Shown: positions 1-5,202 of the stretch, piece after piece
Layout of the letters: every line of letters starts with the position of its first letter
Numbering within the stretch: position 1 is the first letter of the stretch
Assembly (NCBI GenBank): GCA_016210295.1
Contig: JACQUM010000001.1
Coordinates: forward strand, 1 to 9,151
Reading direction: 5' to 3'
From: Chloroflexota bacterium
Lineage (GTDB): Bacteria; Chloroflexota; Dehalococcoidia; UBA6926; JACQUM01
DNA length: 9,151 bases
Translations under genes and position numbers: made by a program
The notes under the pieces: model-generated
What the model saw: the letters and a program-made list of their open reading frames with translations, nothing else
The model's database searches: none
What the model was told of the DNA's origin: nothing

Positions 1-121
1 CCATCCCCCTGCCCCCTTCCTGGCCAGGAAGGGGGGAGAAATCATATCTGAGGGTCACCCTCAGTCTCCCGGCAGAGGGGCTTTGCCCCTCTGCACACCC
101 CGTTCTTCAACAGCCTGCTAG
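1..121 (-). mobile_element. MITE-like repeat, partial copy (family A)
   Basis: Read on the minus strand from 121, this stretch begins CTAGCAGGCTGTTGAA. It then has a 10-bp-arm hairpin (72-81 with 85-94, loop TTT), an 8-base-arm palindrome (48-64), and a perfect 24-base palindrome of a CCCCCTTCCTGG arm (12-35). The same order of parts is found in the complete copy at 4015-4167. Bases 1-50 (minus) match 4089-4138 at 43 of 50 positions. The far end runs off the window. The terminal repeat overlaps the last codons of panD and supplies its TAG. No coding capacity is seen, so it would be non-autonomous. Neither hairpin is followed by a T-run, so this is not a standard intrinsic terminator, although it may still stop transcription coming out of panD. 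Confidence 0.75.
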
Positions 122-519
122 CTATAGAGACCGGCAGCAGCGAAGGGCCCGGGCACGACCTCTTGGGAGACGGAGACGATCTTGTTGTCCTCGTCCACGA
201 AGACGACAGAGGGTCTCCACTTCCGCGCCTCGGCCTCGGAGACGGTAGCGTAGTGGAGGATGATCACAAGGTCGCCCTTGTGGACCAGGTGGGCGGCGGC
301 GCCGTTGATGCACACCTCTCCGGTCCCCCGCTCTCCCTCCAGGGCGTAGGTCTCCAGCCGCGCGCCGTTGATCAGGTCCAAGATGTGGACCATCTCGTAG
401 GGAAGGATGTCCGCCGCCTCCAGGAGGTCGGGGTCCAGGGTGATGGAGCCCTGATAGTGGAGGTTCGCCTCGGTGACGGTAGCCCGGTGAATCTTCCCGC
501 CCAGCATGGTGCGCATCAT
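118..519 (-). CDS. panD: Aspartate 1-decarboxylase (PanD)
   Basis: Pyruvoyl-dependent cytosolic enzyme that decarboxylates L-aspartate to beta-alanine, the amine half of pantothenate (coenzyme A pathway). The 133-residue protein aligns without gaps to known PanD over its first 77 residues. Self-cleavage would occur at Gly24-Ser25 in HYQGSITLD, giving a short beta chain and a pyruvoyl-capped alpha chain. Lys9, Arg54, Tyr58 and Asn72 (in NGAAAH) fall at the E. coli active-site positions. The start at 519 fits this numbering. An AGGAGGTG Shine-Dalgarno site (522-529) lies 3 to 4 bases upstream, and a second ATG follows at once, at 516. The start overlaps the stop of the DUF2520 gene by ATGA, so translation is coupled. 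At 133 residues it is slightly longer than the usual 126-127. The C-terminal end (GLYS) and the stop codon sit at the edge of a MITE-like repeat, so the natural end may have been altered. Confidence 0.97.
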   Translation of the reverse strand: MMRTMLGGKIHRATVTEANLHYQGSITLDPDLLEAADILPYEMVHILDLINGARLETYALEGERGTGEVCINGAAAHLVHKGDLVIILHYATVSEAEARKWRPSVVFVDEDNKIVSVSQEVVPGPFAAAGLYS

Positions 520-1397
520 CCCACCTCCTGCGTTATTTTTCGCTCCAGAAGGGAGCGGAGGACTTGAGCCGCTTTGTCTGTTATACGCCCCTTTTCCAGG
601 GCCAGGGAGACTGTTCGAGCCCCGATCTCTCGGTAAAGCTCCAGAAGCTGGGGCGCCGACTCTGACAGCGCCGCCAGGTGTCGCTCCACCGTGGAAACGT
701 CTCCCCGCGCGATGGGCCCGGTGAGCGCCTCGGGGAGCCCCATCCGCCCGATATTATCCACGGTGCCCTGGACCAAGGGACGGAGGATGGCCATCGCCCG
801 CTCCCGGTCGACGCCCAGGCGCTCCCAGAGGGAGGCCGCTTCGGCAACGAGGGTTATCAGGTAGTTGGAGGCCAGGACTCCCGCCACGTGGTGCAGGGCC
901 CATTGCTCCTCGCTCAAGACCACCCAGGAGCAGCCCAGGGCCCCGGCCATCTCCTTCAGACGTGATAGGAGGGGCTCCTCCGCCTCCAGGGCCACGGTGG
1001 AGCCAGGCAGGGAGGACAGGGCCTCCTCGACACCCGAGAAGGTTTGGACAGGGTGGAAGGCCCCGGTAAGCGTACCCCGTTCCCGGGCCGCCCGCAAGGC
1101 CGCGAGAGGCGTGGCGCCCGAGCAGTGGACGGCCGCCTTCCCGGCCCGCCACGGCATCTTCTCCGCTACTCCCGCGATGGCATCGTCGGGCGTGGTGACG
1201 AAGACCAGATCCGCTCGGTCCGCCACCTCTTCGGCGGGCACGGGGCGACATCCTGCGACTCTCTCCGCGAGTCGCTGAGCGGAAGCGGGGCGTCGGCTGG
1301 CCACGGCGATCACGGGATACCCTGCGCGGCTCAGGCCCACCGCCAGGGCCGTTCCGACCGTTCCGGCGCCGATGAAGCCGATGGTCGGGCGGCTCAT
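516..1397 (-). CDS. Rossmann-fold / DUF2520 oxidoreductase-like protein
   Basis: This 293-residue protein has an N-terminal dinucleotide-binding fold: MSRPTIGFIGAGTVGTALA contains the GxGxxG loop at residues 10-15, followed by VIAVASRR. A helical C-terminal half starts at about residue 120 (GAFHPVQTF, then WALHHVAGVLASNYL). This two-part plan matches the Rossmann-like plus DUF2520 family, which is related to 6-phosphogluconate dehydrogenase-like and ketopantoate reductase-like enzymes and is often found beside pantothenate genes. No reaction is established for the family as far as I know. The start at 1397 is chosen over an in-frame upstream start because GGGAGGC (1404-1410) lies 6 bases upstream and the ATG overlaps the previous gene's TGA by ATGA. 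The same overlap joins it to panD. From context it could serve as a ketopantoate reductase or another step near beta-alanine or pantoate, but that is inference. Confidence 0.88.
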   Translation of the reverse strand: MSRPTIGFIGAGTVGTALAVGLSRAGYPVIAVASRRPASAQRLAERVAGCRPVPAEEVADRADLVFVTTPDDAIAGVAEKMPWRAGKAAVHCSGATPLAALRAARERGTLTGAFHPVQTFSGVEEALSSLPGSTVALEAEEPLLSRLKEMAGALGCSWVVLSEEQWALHHVAGVLASNYLITLVAEAASLWERLGVDRERAMAILRPLVQGTVDNIGRMGLPEALTGPIARGDVSTVERHLAALSESAPQLLELYREIGARTVSLALEKGRITDKAAQVLRSLLERKITQEVG

Positions 1398-2401
1398 GGG
1401 TGTGCCTCCCGCCACTCCGCCGCGGAAGGAATGCCGGCCAGCCCGGTCGCGAAGAGGATGGCGCTGACGATGGCTAGCTCCACGCTTCGGGCGGCGGCGG
1501 CCCCGATCGCCGTGAGGTTCACCTTTGCCGTGGTCTCCTCGGGGGCCGTGGAGAGGATGAAGAGAACGTCGCCGTCACCCATCCCGTAGGAAGGGTGGAT
1601 GGCCCGAGCGATGCCGCTGTGGGCCATGACGGCGATCCGGTTGGCCTGCTCCTTGGTCAGGGGGGCGTCGGTGGCGACGACGCCGATGGTCGTGTGCGTC
1701 GCGATGGGGCTCGGTTGCGCGCTCCCCGCGAGCAGCAGGTCCAGAGTGCTGAGGAAGCCGCCCTCCGCTCGCCGGGGGCCCGCGAGAAGCTCGCCCGAGT
1801 CCGGGTCGCGGACGTCGCCGAAGGCGTTGACTGCGACGACAGCGCCGACGGTGTAGCCGCTGGCGTCCGCCGCAGGCGGACCAGCGGGAAGCCGGAGGCT
1901 GGCGGAGCCGATGCCGCCCTTCGTTGCTTGGGCCATTCCTTTCGCCTTGCCGACCGTCGCCCCCGTCCCTGCTCCGACGCTCCCCTGGGGGACGGGATCG
2001 GTAGAGGCCCTAAGGCATGATTGGTAGCCGGAGTCCGCCGTGGGGCGAACGCCCTTTTCTCCCACATTCAAGTCGTAAAGAATAGCAGCAGGGACGATGG
2101 GGACGGGACCGGCGGGGGAGGGGTAGCCGATCCGCCTCTCCTCCAGGTAGCGGACCACGCCGGTGGCGGCGTCCAGGCCGAAGGCGCTGCCACCGCTGAG
2201 GAGGACGGCGTGGACCCGCTGGACCAGGCTGCCAGGCCGCAGGAGGTCGGTCTCGCGCGTGCCGGGGGCGGCGCCGCGAACCTCCACGCCTCCGACCGCT
2301 CCTTCGGGCGGGCACAGGACGACGGTACAGCCCGTGGCCGCCTCCCCATCGGTCCAGTGGCCGACGCGCATGCCGGGGACGGAGGTGATGGTGCTATTCA
2401 C
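1394..2401 (-). CDS. P1 (DmpA/NylC, S58-type) family peptidase
   Basis: N-terminal-nucleophile hydrolase of the P1 family, which includes the L-aminopeptidase/D-esterase DmpA, the beta-aminopeptidase BapA and the nylon oligomer hydrolase NylC. Family landmarks run in order: ITSVPGMRVGHWTD at the N-terminus, VLLSGGSAFGLDAATGV, VGAGTGATVGKAKGMAQATKGGIGSAS, YTVGAVVAVNAFGDVRDP (with the likely oxyanion-hole Asn), and HTTIGVVATDAPLTKEQ. By alignment from memory to NylC (Asn-Thr) and DmpA (Gly-Ser), the first Thr of HTTIG is the nucleophile and autocleavage site (residue 237 here); His rather than Asn or Gly precedes it. I chose the GTG at 2401 because it gives the family-typical N-terminus MNSTITSVPG. 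A GTG at 2455, with AGGA 6 bases upstream, would add 18 residues with no family likeness but has the better ribosome site. The stop overlaps the DUF2520 start by ATGA. Substrate unknown; a beta-aminopeptidase role is possible beside panD. Confidence 0.9.
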   Translation of the reverse strand: MNSTITSVPGMRVGHWTDGEAATGCTVVLCPPEGAVGGVEVRGAAPGTRETDLLRPGSLVQRVHAVLLSGGSAFGLDAATGVVRYLEERRIGYPSPAGPVPIVPAAILYDLNVGEKGVRPTADSGYQSCLRASTDPVPQGSVGAGTGATVGKAKGMAQATKGGIGSASLRLPAGPPAADASGYTVGAVVAVNAFGDVRDPDSGELLAGPRRAEGGFLSTLDLLLAGSAQPSPIATHTTIGVVATDAPLTKEQANRIAVMAHSGIARAIHPSYGMGDGDVLFILSTAPEETTAKVNLTAIGAAAARSVELAIVSAILFATGLAGIPSAAEWREAHP

Positions 2402-2537
2402 TGCCGCCCGTCGCAGAAAAAAGCCCTTCCCCTGTCCGAGGAAAGGCTCCCCCACTCAACATCCTGCTTCGGAGAGCTGTCTCGGGCCTGAAGGCTCCAA
2501 GCGTCCCCATTCTGCGTCCTGTGTTCTGGGCTCGCCG

Positions 2538-2553
2538 TCCCGAGCACTCGGGA
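2538..2553. repeat. Short hairpin with TCCCGAG/CTCGGGA arms
   Basis: Seven-base perfect arms TCCCGAG (2538-2544) and CTCGGGA (2547-2553) flank a CA loop, with further partial symmetry outside (GCCG and CGGC). It lies in the 180-240-base gap between the M24 gene stop and the P1 peptidase start. The core resembles the larger hairpins at 3961-3986 and 4041-4066, so it may be a diverged copy of one palindromic family. No T-run follows on either strand, so it is not a classical terminator. The rest of this gap shows nothing else I can name apart from the possible promoter at 2570-2597. Confidence 0.55.
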
Positions 2554-2569
2554 TCGCCGGCGGCTTCAC

Positions 2570-2597
2570 CTTACATTATCGAGGCGGTCTATGTCAA
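2570..2597 (-). promoter_or_regulatory. Possible promoter for the P1-DUF2520-panD operon
   Basis: On the minus strand a perfect TTGACA (2597-2592) is followed, after 16 bases, by TGTAAG (2575-2570), which matches 4 of 6 positions of the sigma70 -10 box. It lies between the M24 stop and the P1 start, pointing into the operon. It would give a leader of about 110 to 160 bases that includes the 2538-2553 hairpin. The -35 is convincing but the -10 is weak. Confidence 0.35.
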
Positions 2598-2638
2598 GGC
2601 ATAGAGGGAGTCAATGGGACAGGCTCGCTCCCACCGAG

Positions 2639-3829
2639 CTACATCTGTCCGACCGTTCCGGCACCGATGAGGACGATGTCCCGCTGGGGCTCCGTGGTCA
2701 CCTCAGGACCCGTCGCGGTCATGTACACGTCGATCTCCGACCGCACGCCGAACTCCGGCAGATAGATGCCCGGCTCGACGCTGAAGCCGATGCAGGGAAT
2801 GACGGGGCGGGTATCCATGGTCTCCCAGCCGTCCAGGTTCACGCCGTTCCCATGGACCTCCCGTCCGATGCTGTGTCCGAGACGGTGGGTGAAGGCATCG
2901 CCATATCCGGCCTGTTCTACGATGCGCCGTGCCACGGCGTCCACCTCGAACCCCCGCACCGTGCGGCCTTCCCGCGCCGCCCGGGCCAGGAAGTCCACGG
3001 CCGCATCGCGGGCGCGGACGACGAGCGCGAACGCTTTCCGCATCGGCGGGGGAGGCTCCGTCCCGACGAAGGCGACCCAGGTGATGTCGGCGTAGACCGC
3101 CTCCTCCCCTCTCTCGCGGGCCCAGATGTCGAGGAGGAGCGCGTCGCCCTGGCGTACGAGGGCTGAACCTGCAGGCTCCGGCTCGTAGTGAGGGTCGCTG
3201 GCGTGGGCGTTGGCGGCGACGATGGGCCCATCGGGCGCTTCTAGCCCTTGCTCCGTGTATGACCGCTGGATGAACTGCTGGAGGCCGTGCTCCGTCACCG
3301 TCTCGGCTGTCTGGAGGCGCTGGGCGACGTGACGAAAGGCCTCGAGGACGATCTGGGTGAGCTTCCGCGCCGCGGAGCGGTGGGTGGCGAGCTGCTGCGG
3401 ACTCCAGCGGGTGGTGGCGAACTGGACGAGATCGGCGGAGGAGACCACCTCCACACCGAGGCCGCGCACCAGTTCCAGGGTTCCGCCGTCCACCCGGGAG
3501 GCCAGGGGAAGGGCGGCCTGCGGGTAATACTCCATCGCAACCCGCCACTTCCCCGCCAGGAGGATTATCAGCCCCTCCAGGCGTCCCGTCTGATTGGCGT
3601 AGATGGTGCGGGTGCCCTGGAGACGGGCAAGCTTCCCGGCGTCCACGCTGTGGACGAGAAGGCGGGGCTGGCCGTGGGCAGGGATGAGGTAGAAGAGGGG
3701 TCGGGTCAACATGCCCACTTCGCCGGTCAGATCGGCGAAGACGGGGTTCGACCGCCGATGGTCGTAGACCAGCCAGCCGTCGAGCCCTTCGCGGGCCAGG
3801 AACGCTTGGGCCTCTTCGATGGCTCCCAT
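2639..3829 (-). CDS. M24-family metallopeptidase (Xaa-Pro aminopeptidase/prolidase type)
   Basis: This 396-residue protein has the creatinase-like N-terminal domain (about 1-140; AFLAREGLDGWLVYDHRRSNPVF) followed by a pita-bread catalytic domain. The five metal ligands of the family are all visible: Asp234 (LLLDIW), Asp248 (VYADITW), His319 (HRLGHSIG), Glu352 (SVEPGIY) and Glu365 (RSEIDV). The supporting histidines of ANAHASDPHY and EVHGNG are also present. It should therefore bind two metal ions and cleave bonds next to proline, in the cytosol since no signal peptide is seen; the true substrate is not readable. In-frame starts exist at 3838 and 3865 (GTG). I chose 3829 because its product begins like family members (MGAIEEAQAFL) and because a TAGAAT box ends 7 bases upstream, as for the gene at 4264. 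The upstream GTG lies inside a repeat element. The gap to the next gene suggests it may be transcribed apart from the P1 operon. Confidence 0.93.
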   Translation of the reverse strand: MGAIEEAQAFLAREGLDGWLVYDHRRSNPVFADLTGEVGMLTRPLFYLIPAHGQPRLLVHSVDAGKLARLQGTRTIYANQTGRLEGLIILLAGKWRVAMEYYPQAALPLASRVDGGTLELVRGLGVEVVSSADLVQFATTRWSPQQLATHRSAARKLTQIVLEAFRHVAQRLQTAETVTEHGLQQFIQRSYTEQGLEAPDGPIVAANAHASDPHYEPEPAGSALVRQGDALLLDIWARERGEEAVYADITWVAFVGTEPPPPMRKAFALVVRARDAAVDFLARAAREGRTVRGFEVDAVARRIVEQAGYGDAFTHRLGHSIGREVHGNGVNLDGWETMDTRPVIPCIGFSVEPGIYLPEFGVRSEIDVYMTATGPEVTTEPQRDIVLIGAGTVGQM

Positions 3830-3836
3830 GCGCCTC

Positions 3837-3865
3837 ATTCTAGAGGTTATTTGGGAAACCCTCAC
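3837..3865 (-). promoter_or_regulatory. Putative promoter giving a leaderless M24 mRNA
   Basis: On the minus strand TAGAAT (3842-3837) matches 5 of 6 positions of the -10 box. Exactly 7 bases (GAGGCGC) separate it from the ATG at 3829, which would put transcription start one base before the start codon. Seventeen bases upstream is GTGAGG (3865-3860), a weak -35 of 3 of 6 matches that falls in the edge of a repeat. The same 7-base geometry is seen at 4251-4264. Confidence 0.4.
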
Positions 3866-3951
3866 CCCTCTGTGTTCCCCCTTTCCCTAAAGGGAGAGGG
3901 GGGAGAAGAAAAAGGTCTGGGGGGATTCGCTTCGGGAAGCTCAGGGCAGGC
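3861..3951 (+). repeat. Interspersed repeat family B, copy 1
   Basis: Shares layout and much sequence with 7668-7755. It opens CTCACCCC and has a 12-bp-arm hairpin of CCCCCTTTCCCT (3877-3888) against AGGGAGAGGGGG (3891-3902) with one G-T pair. A purine-rich AGAAGAAAAAGGTCT segment follows, and it ends in TTCGGGAAGCTCAGGGCAGGC, where 20 of 21 bases match the other copy. It is non-coding. It lies directly upstream of the M24 gene, so it contributes that gene's upstream region. Repeats with this AAGCTCAGGGCAGG end are, from memory, scattered widely in some environmental bacterial genomes. Confidence 0.75.
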
Positions 3952-3960
3952 CCGGACCCC

Positions 3961-3986
3961 CGCAGTCCCGACTCGTCGGGACTGCG
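3961..3986. repeat. 12-bp-arm palindromic hairpin (AGTCCCGA family)
   Basis: Perfect arms CGCAGTCCCGAC (3961-3972) and GTCGGGACTGCG (3975-3986) around TC. The core AGTCCCGAY-NN-RTCGGGACT recurs at 4041-4066 inside the nearby MITE-like element, so these are probably two copies of one mobile or structural palindrome. No T-run follows, and no gene end lies close enough to call it a terminator. Confidence 0.7.
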
Positions 3987-4014
3987 CTCATTAGGGTGGA
4001 ATTCGGGACAGCTC

Positions 4015-4167
4015 CTAGCAGGGTGCTGAAAAGGGGAGTCCAGAGTCCCGATCCATCGGGACTCTGGCAGGGGTTTGGGGGTGTCCCCCAGATACATTTT
4101 CTACCCCCTTCCTGGCTAGGAAGGGGGTAGAGGGATGGTCGAAAGGAGTTTTTCGTCAGCCTGCTCG
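4015..4167 (+). mobile_element. MITE-like element, complete copy (family A)
   Basis: The 153-base element has imperfect terminal inverted repeats: CTAGCAGGGTGCTGAAAA on the left, and on the right the complement of CGAGCAGGCTGACGAAAA (14 of 18 match). Inside are a 12-bp-arm hairpin (4041-4052 with 4055-4066), a GGGGGTGTCCCC segment, and a 13-bp-arm hairpin CTACCCCCTTCCT (4101-4113 with 4118-4130, loop GGCT). There is no open reading frame of note, so movement would need a transposase in trans. I cannot define a target-site duplication. With repeat B and the 3961 hairpin it fills most of the roughly 430-base divergent gap between the M24 gene and the membrane protein gene. The remaining stretch, 4168-4227, shows nothing recognisable. 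Confidence 0.75.
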
Positions 4168-4227
4168 TAAGGGGAGTGACCGCGGAGAAGGGAGATCGAC
4201 AGGGGCCCTTCTTGTCGGCGAAGAAAT

Positions 4228-4256
4228 TTGAACTGGGTCTAAGAACGTGATAGACT
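4228..4256 (+). promoter_or_regulatory. Putative promoter giving a leaderless mRNA for the 4264 gene
   Basis: TTGAAC (4228-4233) and TAGACT (4251-4256) are separated by the ideal 17 bases and match the sigma70 boxes at 4 of 6 positions each. The ATG at 4264 lies 7 bases after the -10 box, so RNA would begin at about 4263. This agrees with the absence of any Shine-Dalgarno sequence before this ATG. The same TAGACT box is used in the nuo promoter at 8391-8396. Confidence 0.6.
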
Positions 4257-4263
4257 ATTGCCT

Positions 4264-5184
4264 ATGGAGGCGCCGTTGAGGCGGGGCGTCGTCGAAACGC
4301 TGACTGCCGGGTTTTCTATCGTCAATCGCCAGGTCGCCCTGGTTGCTCTCCCCGTCGCGGTTGACCTTGTTCTCTGGCTCGGGCCCAAGGTCTCCCTCCG
4401 CCCGCTCCTGGAGAAGTTTTCCCCGGGCGCTCTCGAGAGTCAGCAGGCCACGGCAGAGGGAGCGACAGAGATGGGGGCACTCGTCGAGACGTTAGGAGGG
4501 ACCAACGTGATGGCCCTCCTTTCCTGGCTGCTGCCAAGCGCAGTTGGCACCGCCCCGGGCGGGGTTCAAGGAGGGTCTGTGGCTTTGGCTATTGGAGATG
4601 TGGGAGGAGCGGCTCTGGCGATCCCGCTCCTGATGGGAACGGGGATCATCCTGGCGGCCCTGTGGCTCGCGGCTATCGCCACGGCGCTTCGGCTCGGGCG
4701 GTTCGAGTTGCCCGCATATGTCAACTCCCTGCGTCCGGGGGTGGGACGATATGGAAGCTACCTTATCCTGCTCCTCGGCGCCGTCTTCGGCGGCGTCTCG
4801 GTGACGGTCGTGGCCACGGCGATTCACCCTGCTCTCGGAAGCATCGCCTTTTTTCTCATGGTTCCCCTCGCCCTGGCGCTGTACATCTACCTTTTCTTCG
4901 CGATTTCTGCTATCTTTATAGGAGGCTTTAGCCCCTTGCGGGCCATGGGGGCCAGCATCCGGCTCTTTCAGAGTTCCTTCTGGCCCTCTCTCGGATTCGT
5001 TGGTCTCGTCACCACCGTCACCCTTGGTATGGGCCTCGTGTGGGGCCAGCTGGCAGCGTTTCCGTGGGGCGTCGCTATCGCCATCGCGGGGAACTCTTAT
5101 ATCGCCACCGGCCTCACAGCCTCCGTCATGGTCTATTACCTAGACCGAGCGACCTCGCTCCCCGGCGAGCAGGGCGCGGTCTAG
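4264..5184 (+). CDS. Polytopic membrane protein of unknown function
   Basis: I do not recognise the family. The 306-residue protein is strongly hydrophobic, with likely membrane segments near residues 22-40, 82-95 (short), 116-142, 164-187, 192-220, 240-262 and 266-292. A hydrophilic loop lies at about 41-80 (SPGALESQQATAEGATEM). The C-terminal pattern FSPLRAMGASIRLFQSSFWPSLGFVGLV has an amphipathic RAMGASIRLF stretch before a membrane helix, which recalls uncharacterised integral membrane families of the YciC/DUF975 sort, but this is a likeness only. There is no signal peptide distinct from the first helix. I chose the ATG at 4264 rather than the TTG at 4258 because of promoter spacing. gyrB follows after 18 bases on the same strand, so the two are probably cotranscribed. 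Nothing in the sequence links the protein to DNA topology. Confidence 0.85.
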   Translation: MEAPLRRGVVETLTAGFSIVNRQVALVALPVAVDLVLWLGPKVSLRPLLEKFSPGALESQQATAEGATEMGALVETLGGTNVMALLSWLLPSAVGTAPGGVQGGSVALAIGDVGGAALAIPLLMGTGIILAALWLAAIATALRLGRFELPAYVNSLRPGVGRYGSYLILLLGAVFGGVSVTVVATAIHPALGSIAFFLMVPLALALYIYLFFAISAIFIGGFSPLRAMGASIRLFQSSFWPSLGFVGLVTTVTLGMGLVWGQLAAFPWGVAIAIAGNSYIATGLTASVMVYYLDRATSLPGEQGAV

Positions 5185-5202
5185 CCGAAGGAGTCTTGTC
5201 TC

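Noticed and set aside
72..94. Intrinsic terminator after panD
   Set aside because: The hairpin is strong, but no T-run follows on the minus strand, and it is explained as part of the family A repeat.
1044..1589. Plus-strand open frame opposite the DUF2520/P1 junction
   Set aside because: The composition is that of a codon-shadow frame, and both minus-strand genes here are well supported with coupled starts.
3830..3865. Longer M24 protein starting at GTG 3865 or ATG 3838
   Set aside because: The extra residues resemble nothing in the family. The GTG lies in a repeat, and the ATG at 3838 overlaps the putative -10 box.
4168..4227. Small RNA or attachment site in the divergent gap
   Set aside because: Only a weak 5-base stem (CGACA/TGTCG) is visible, which is not enough to support a call.
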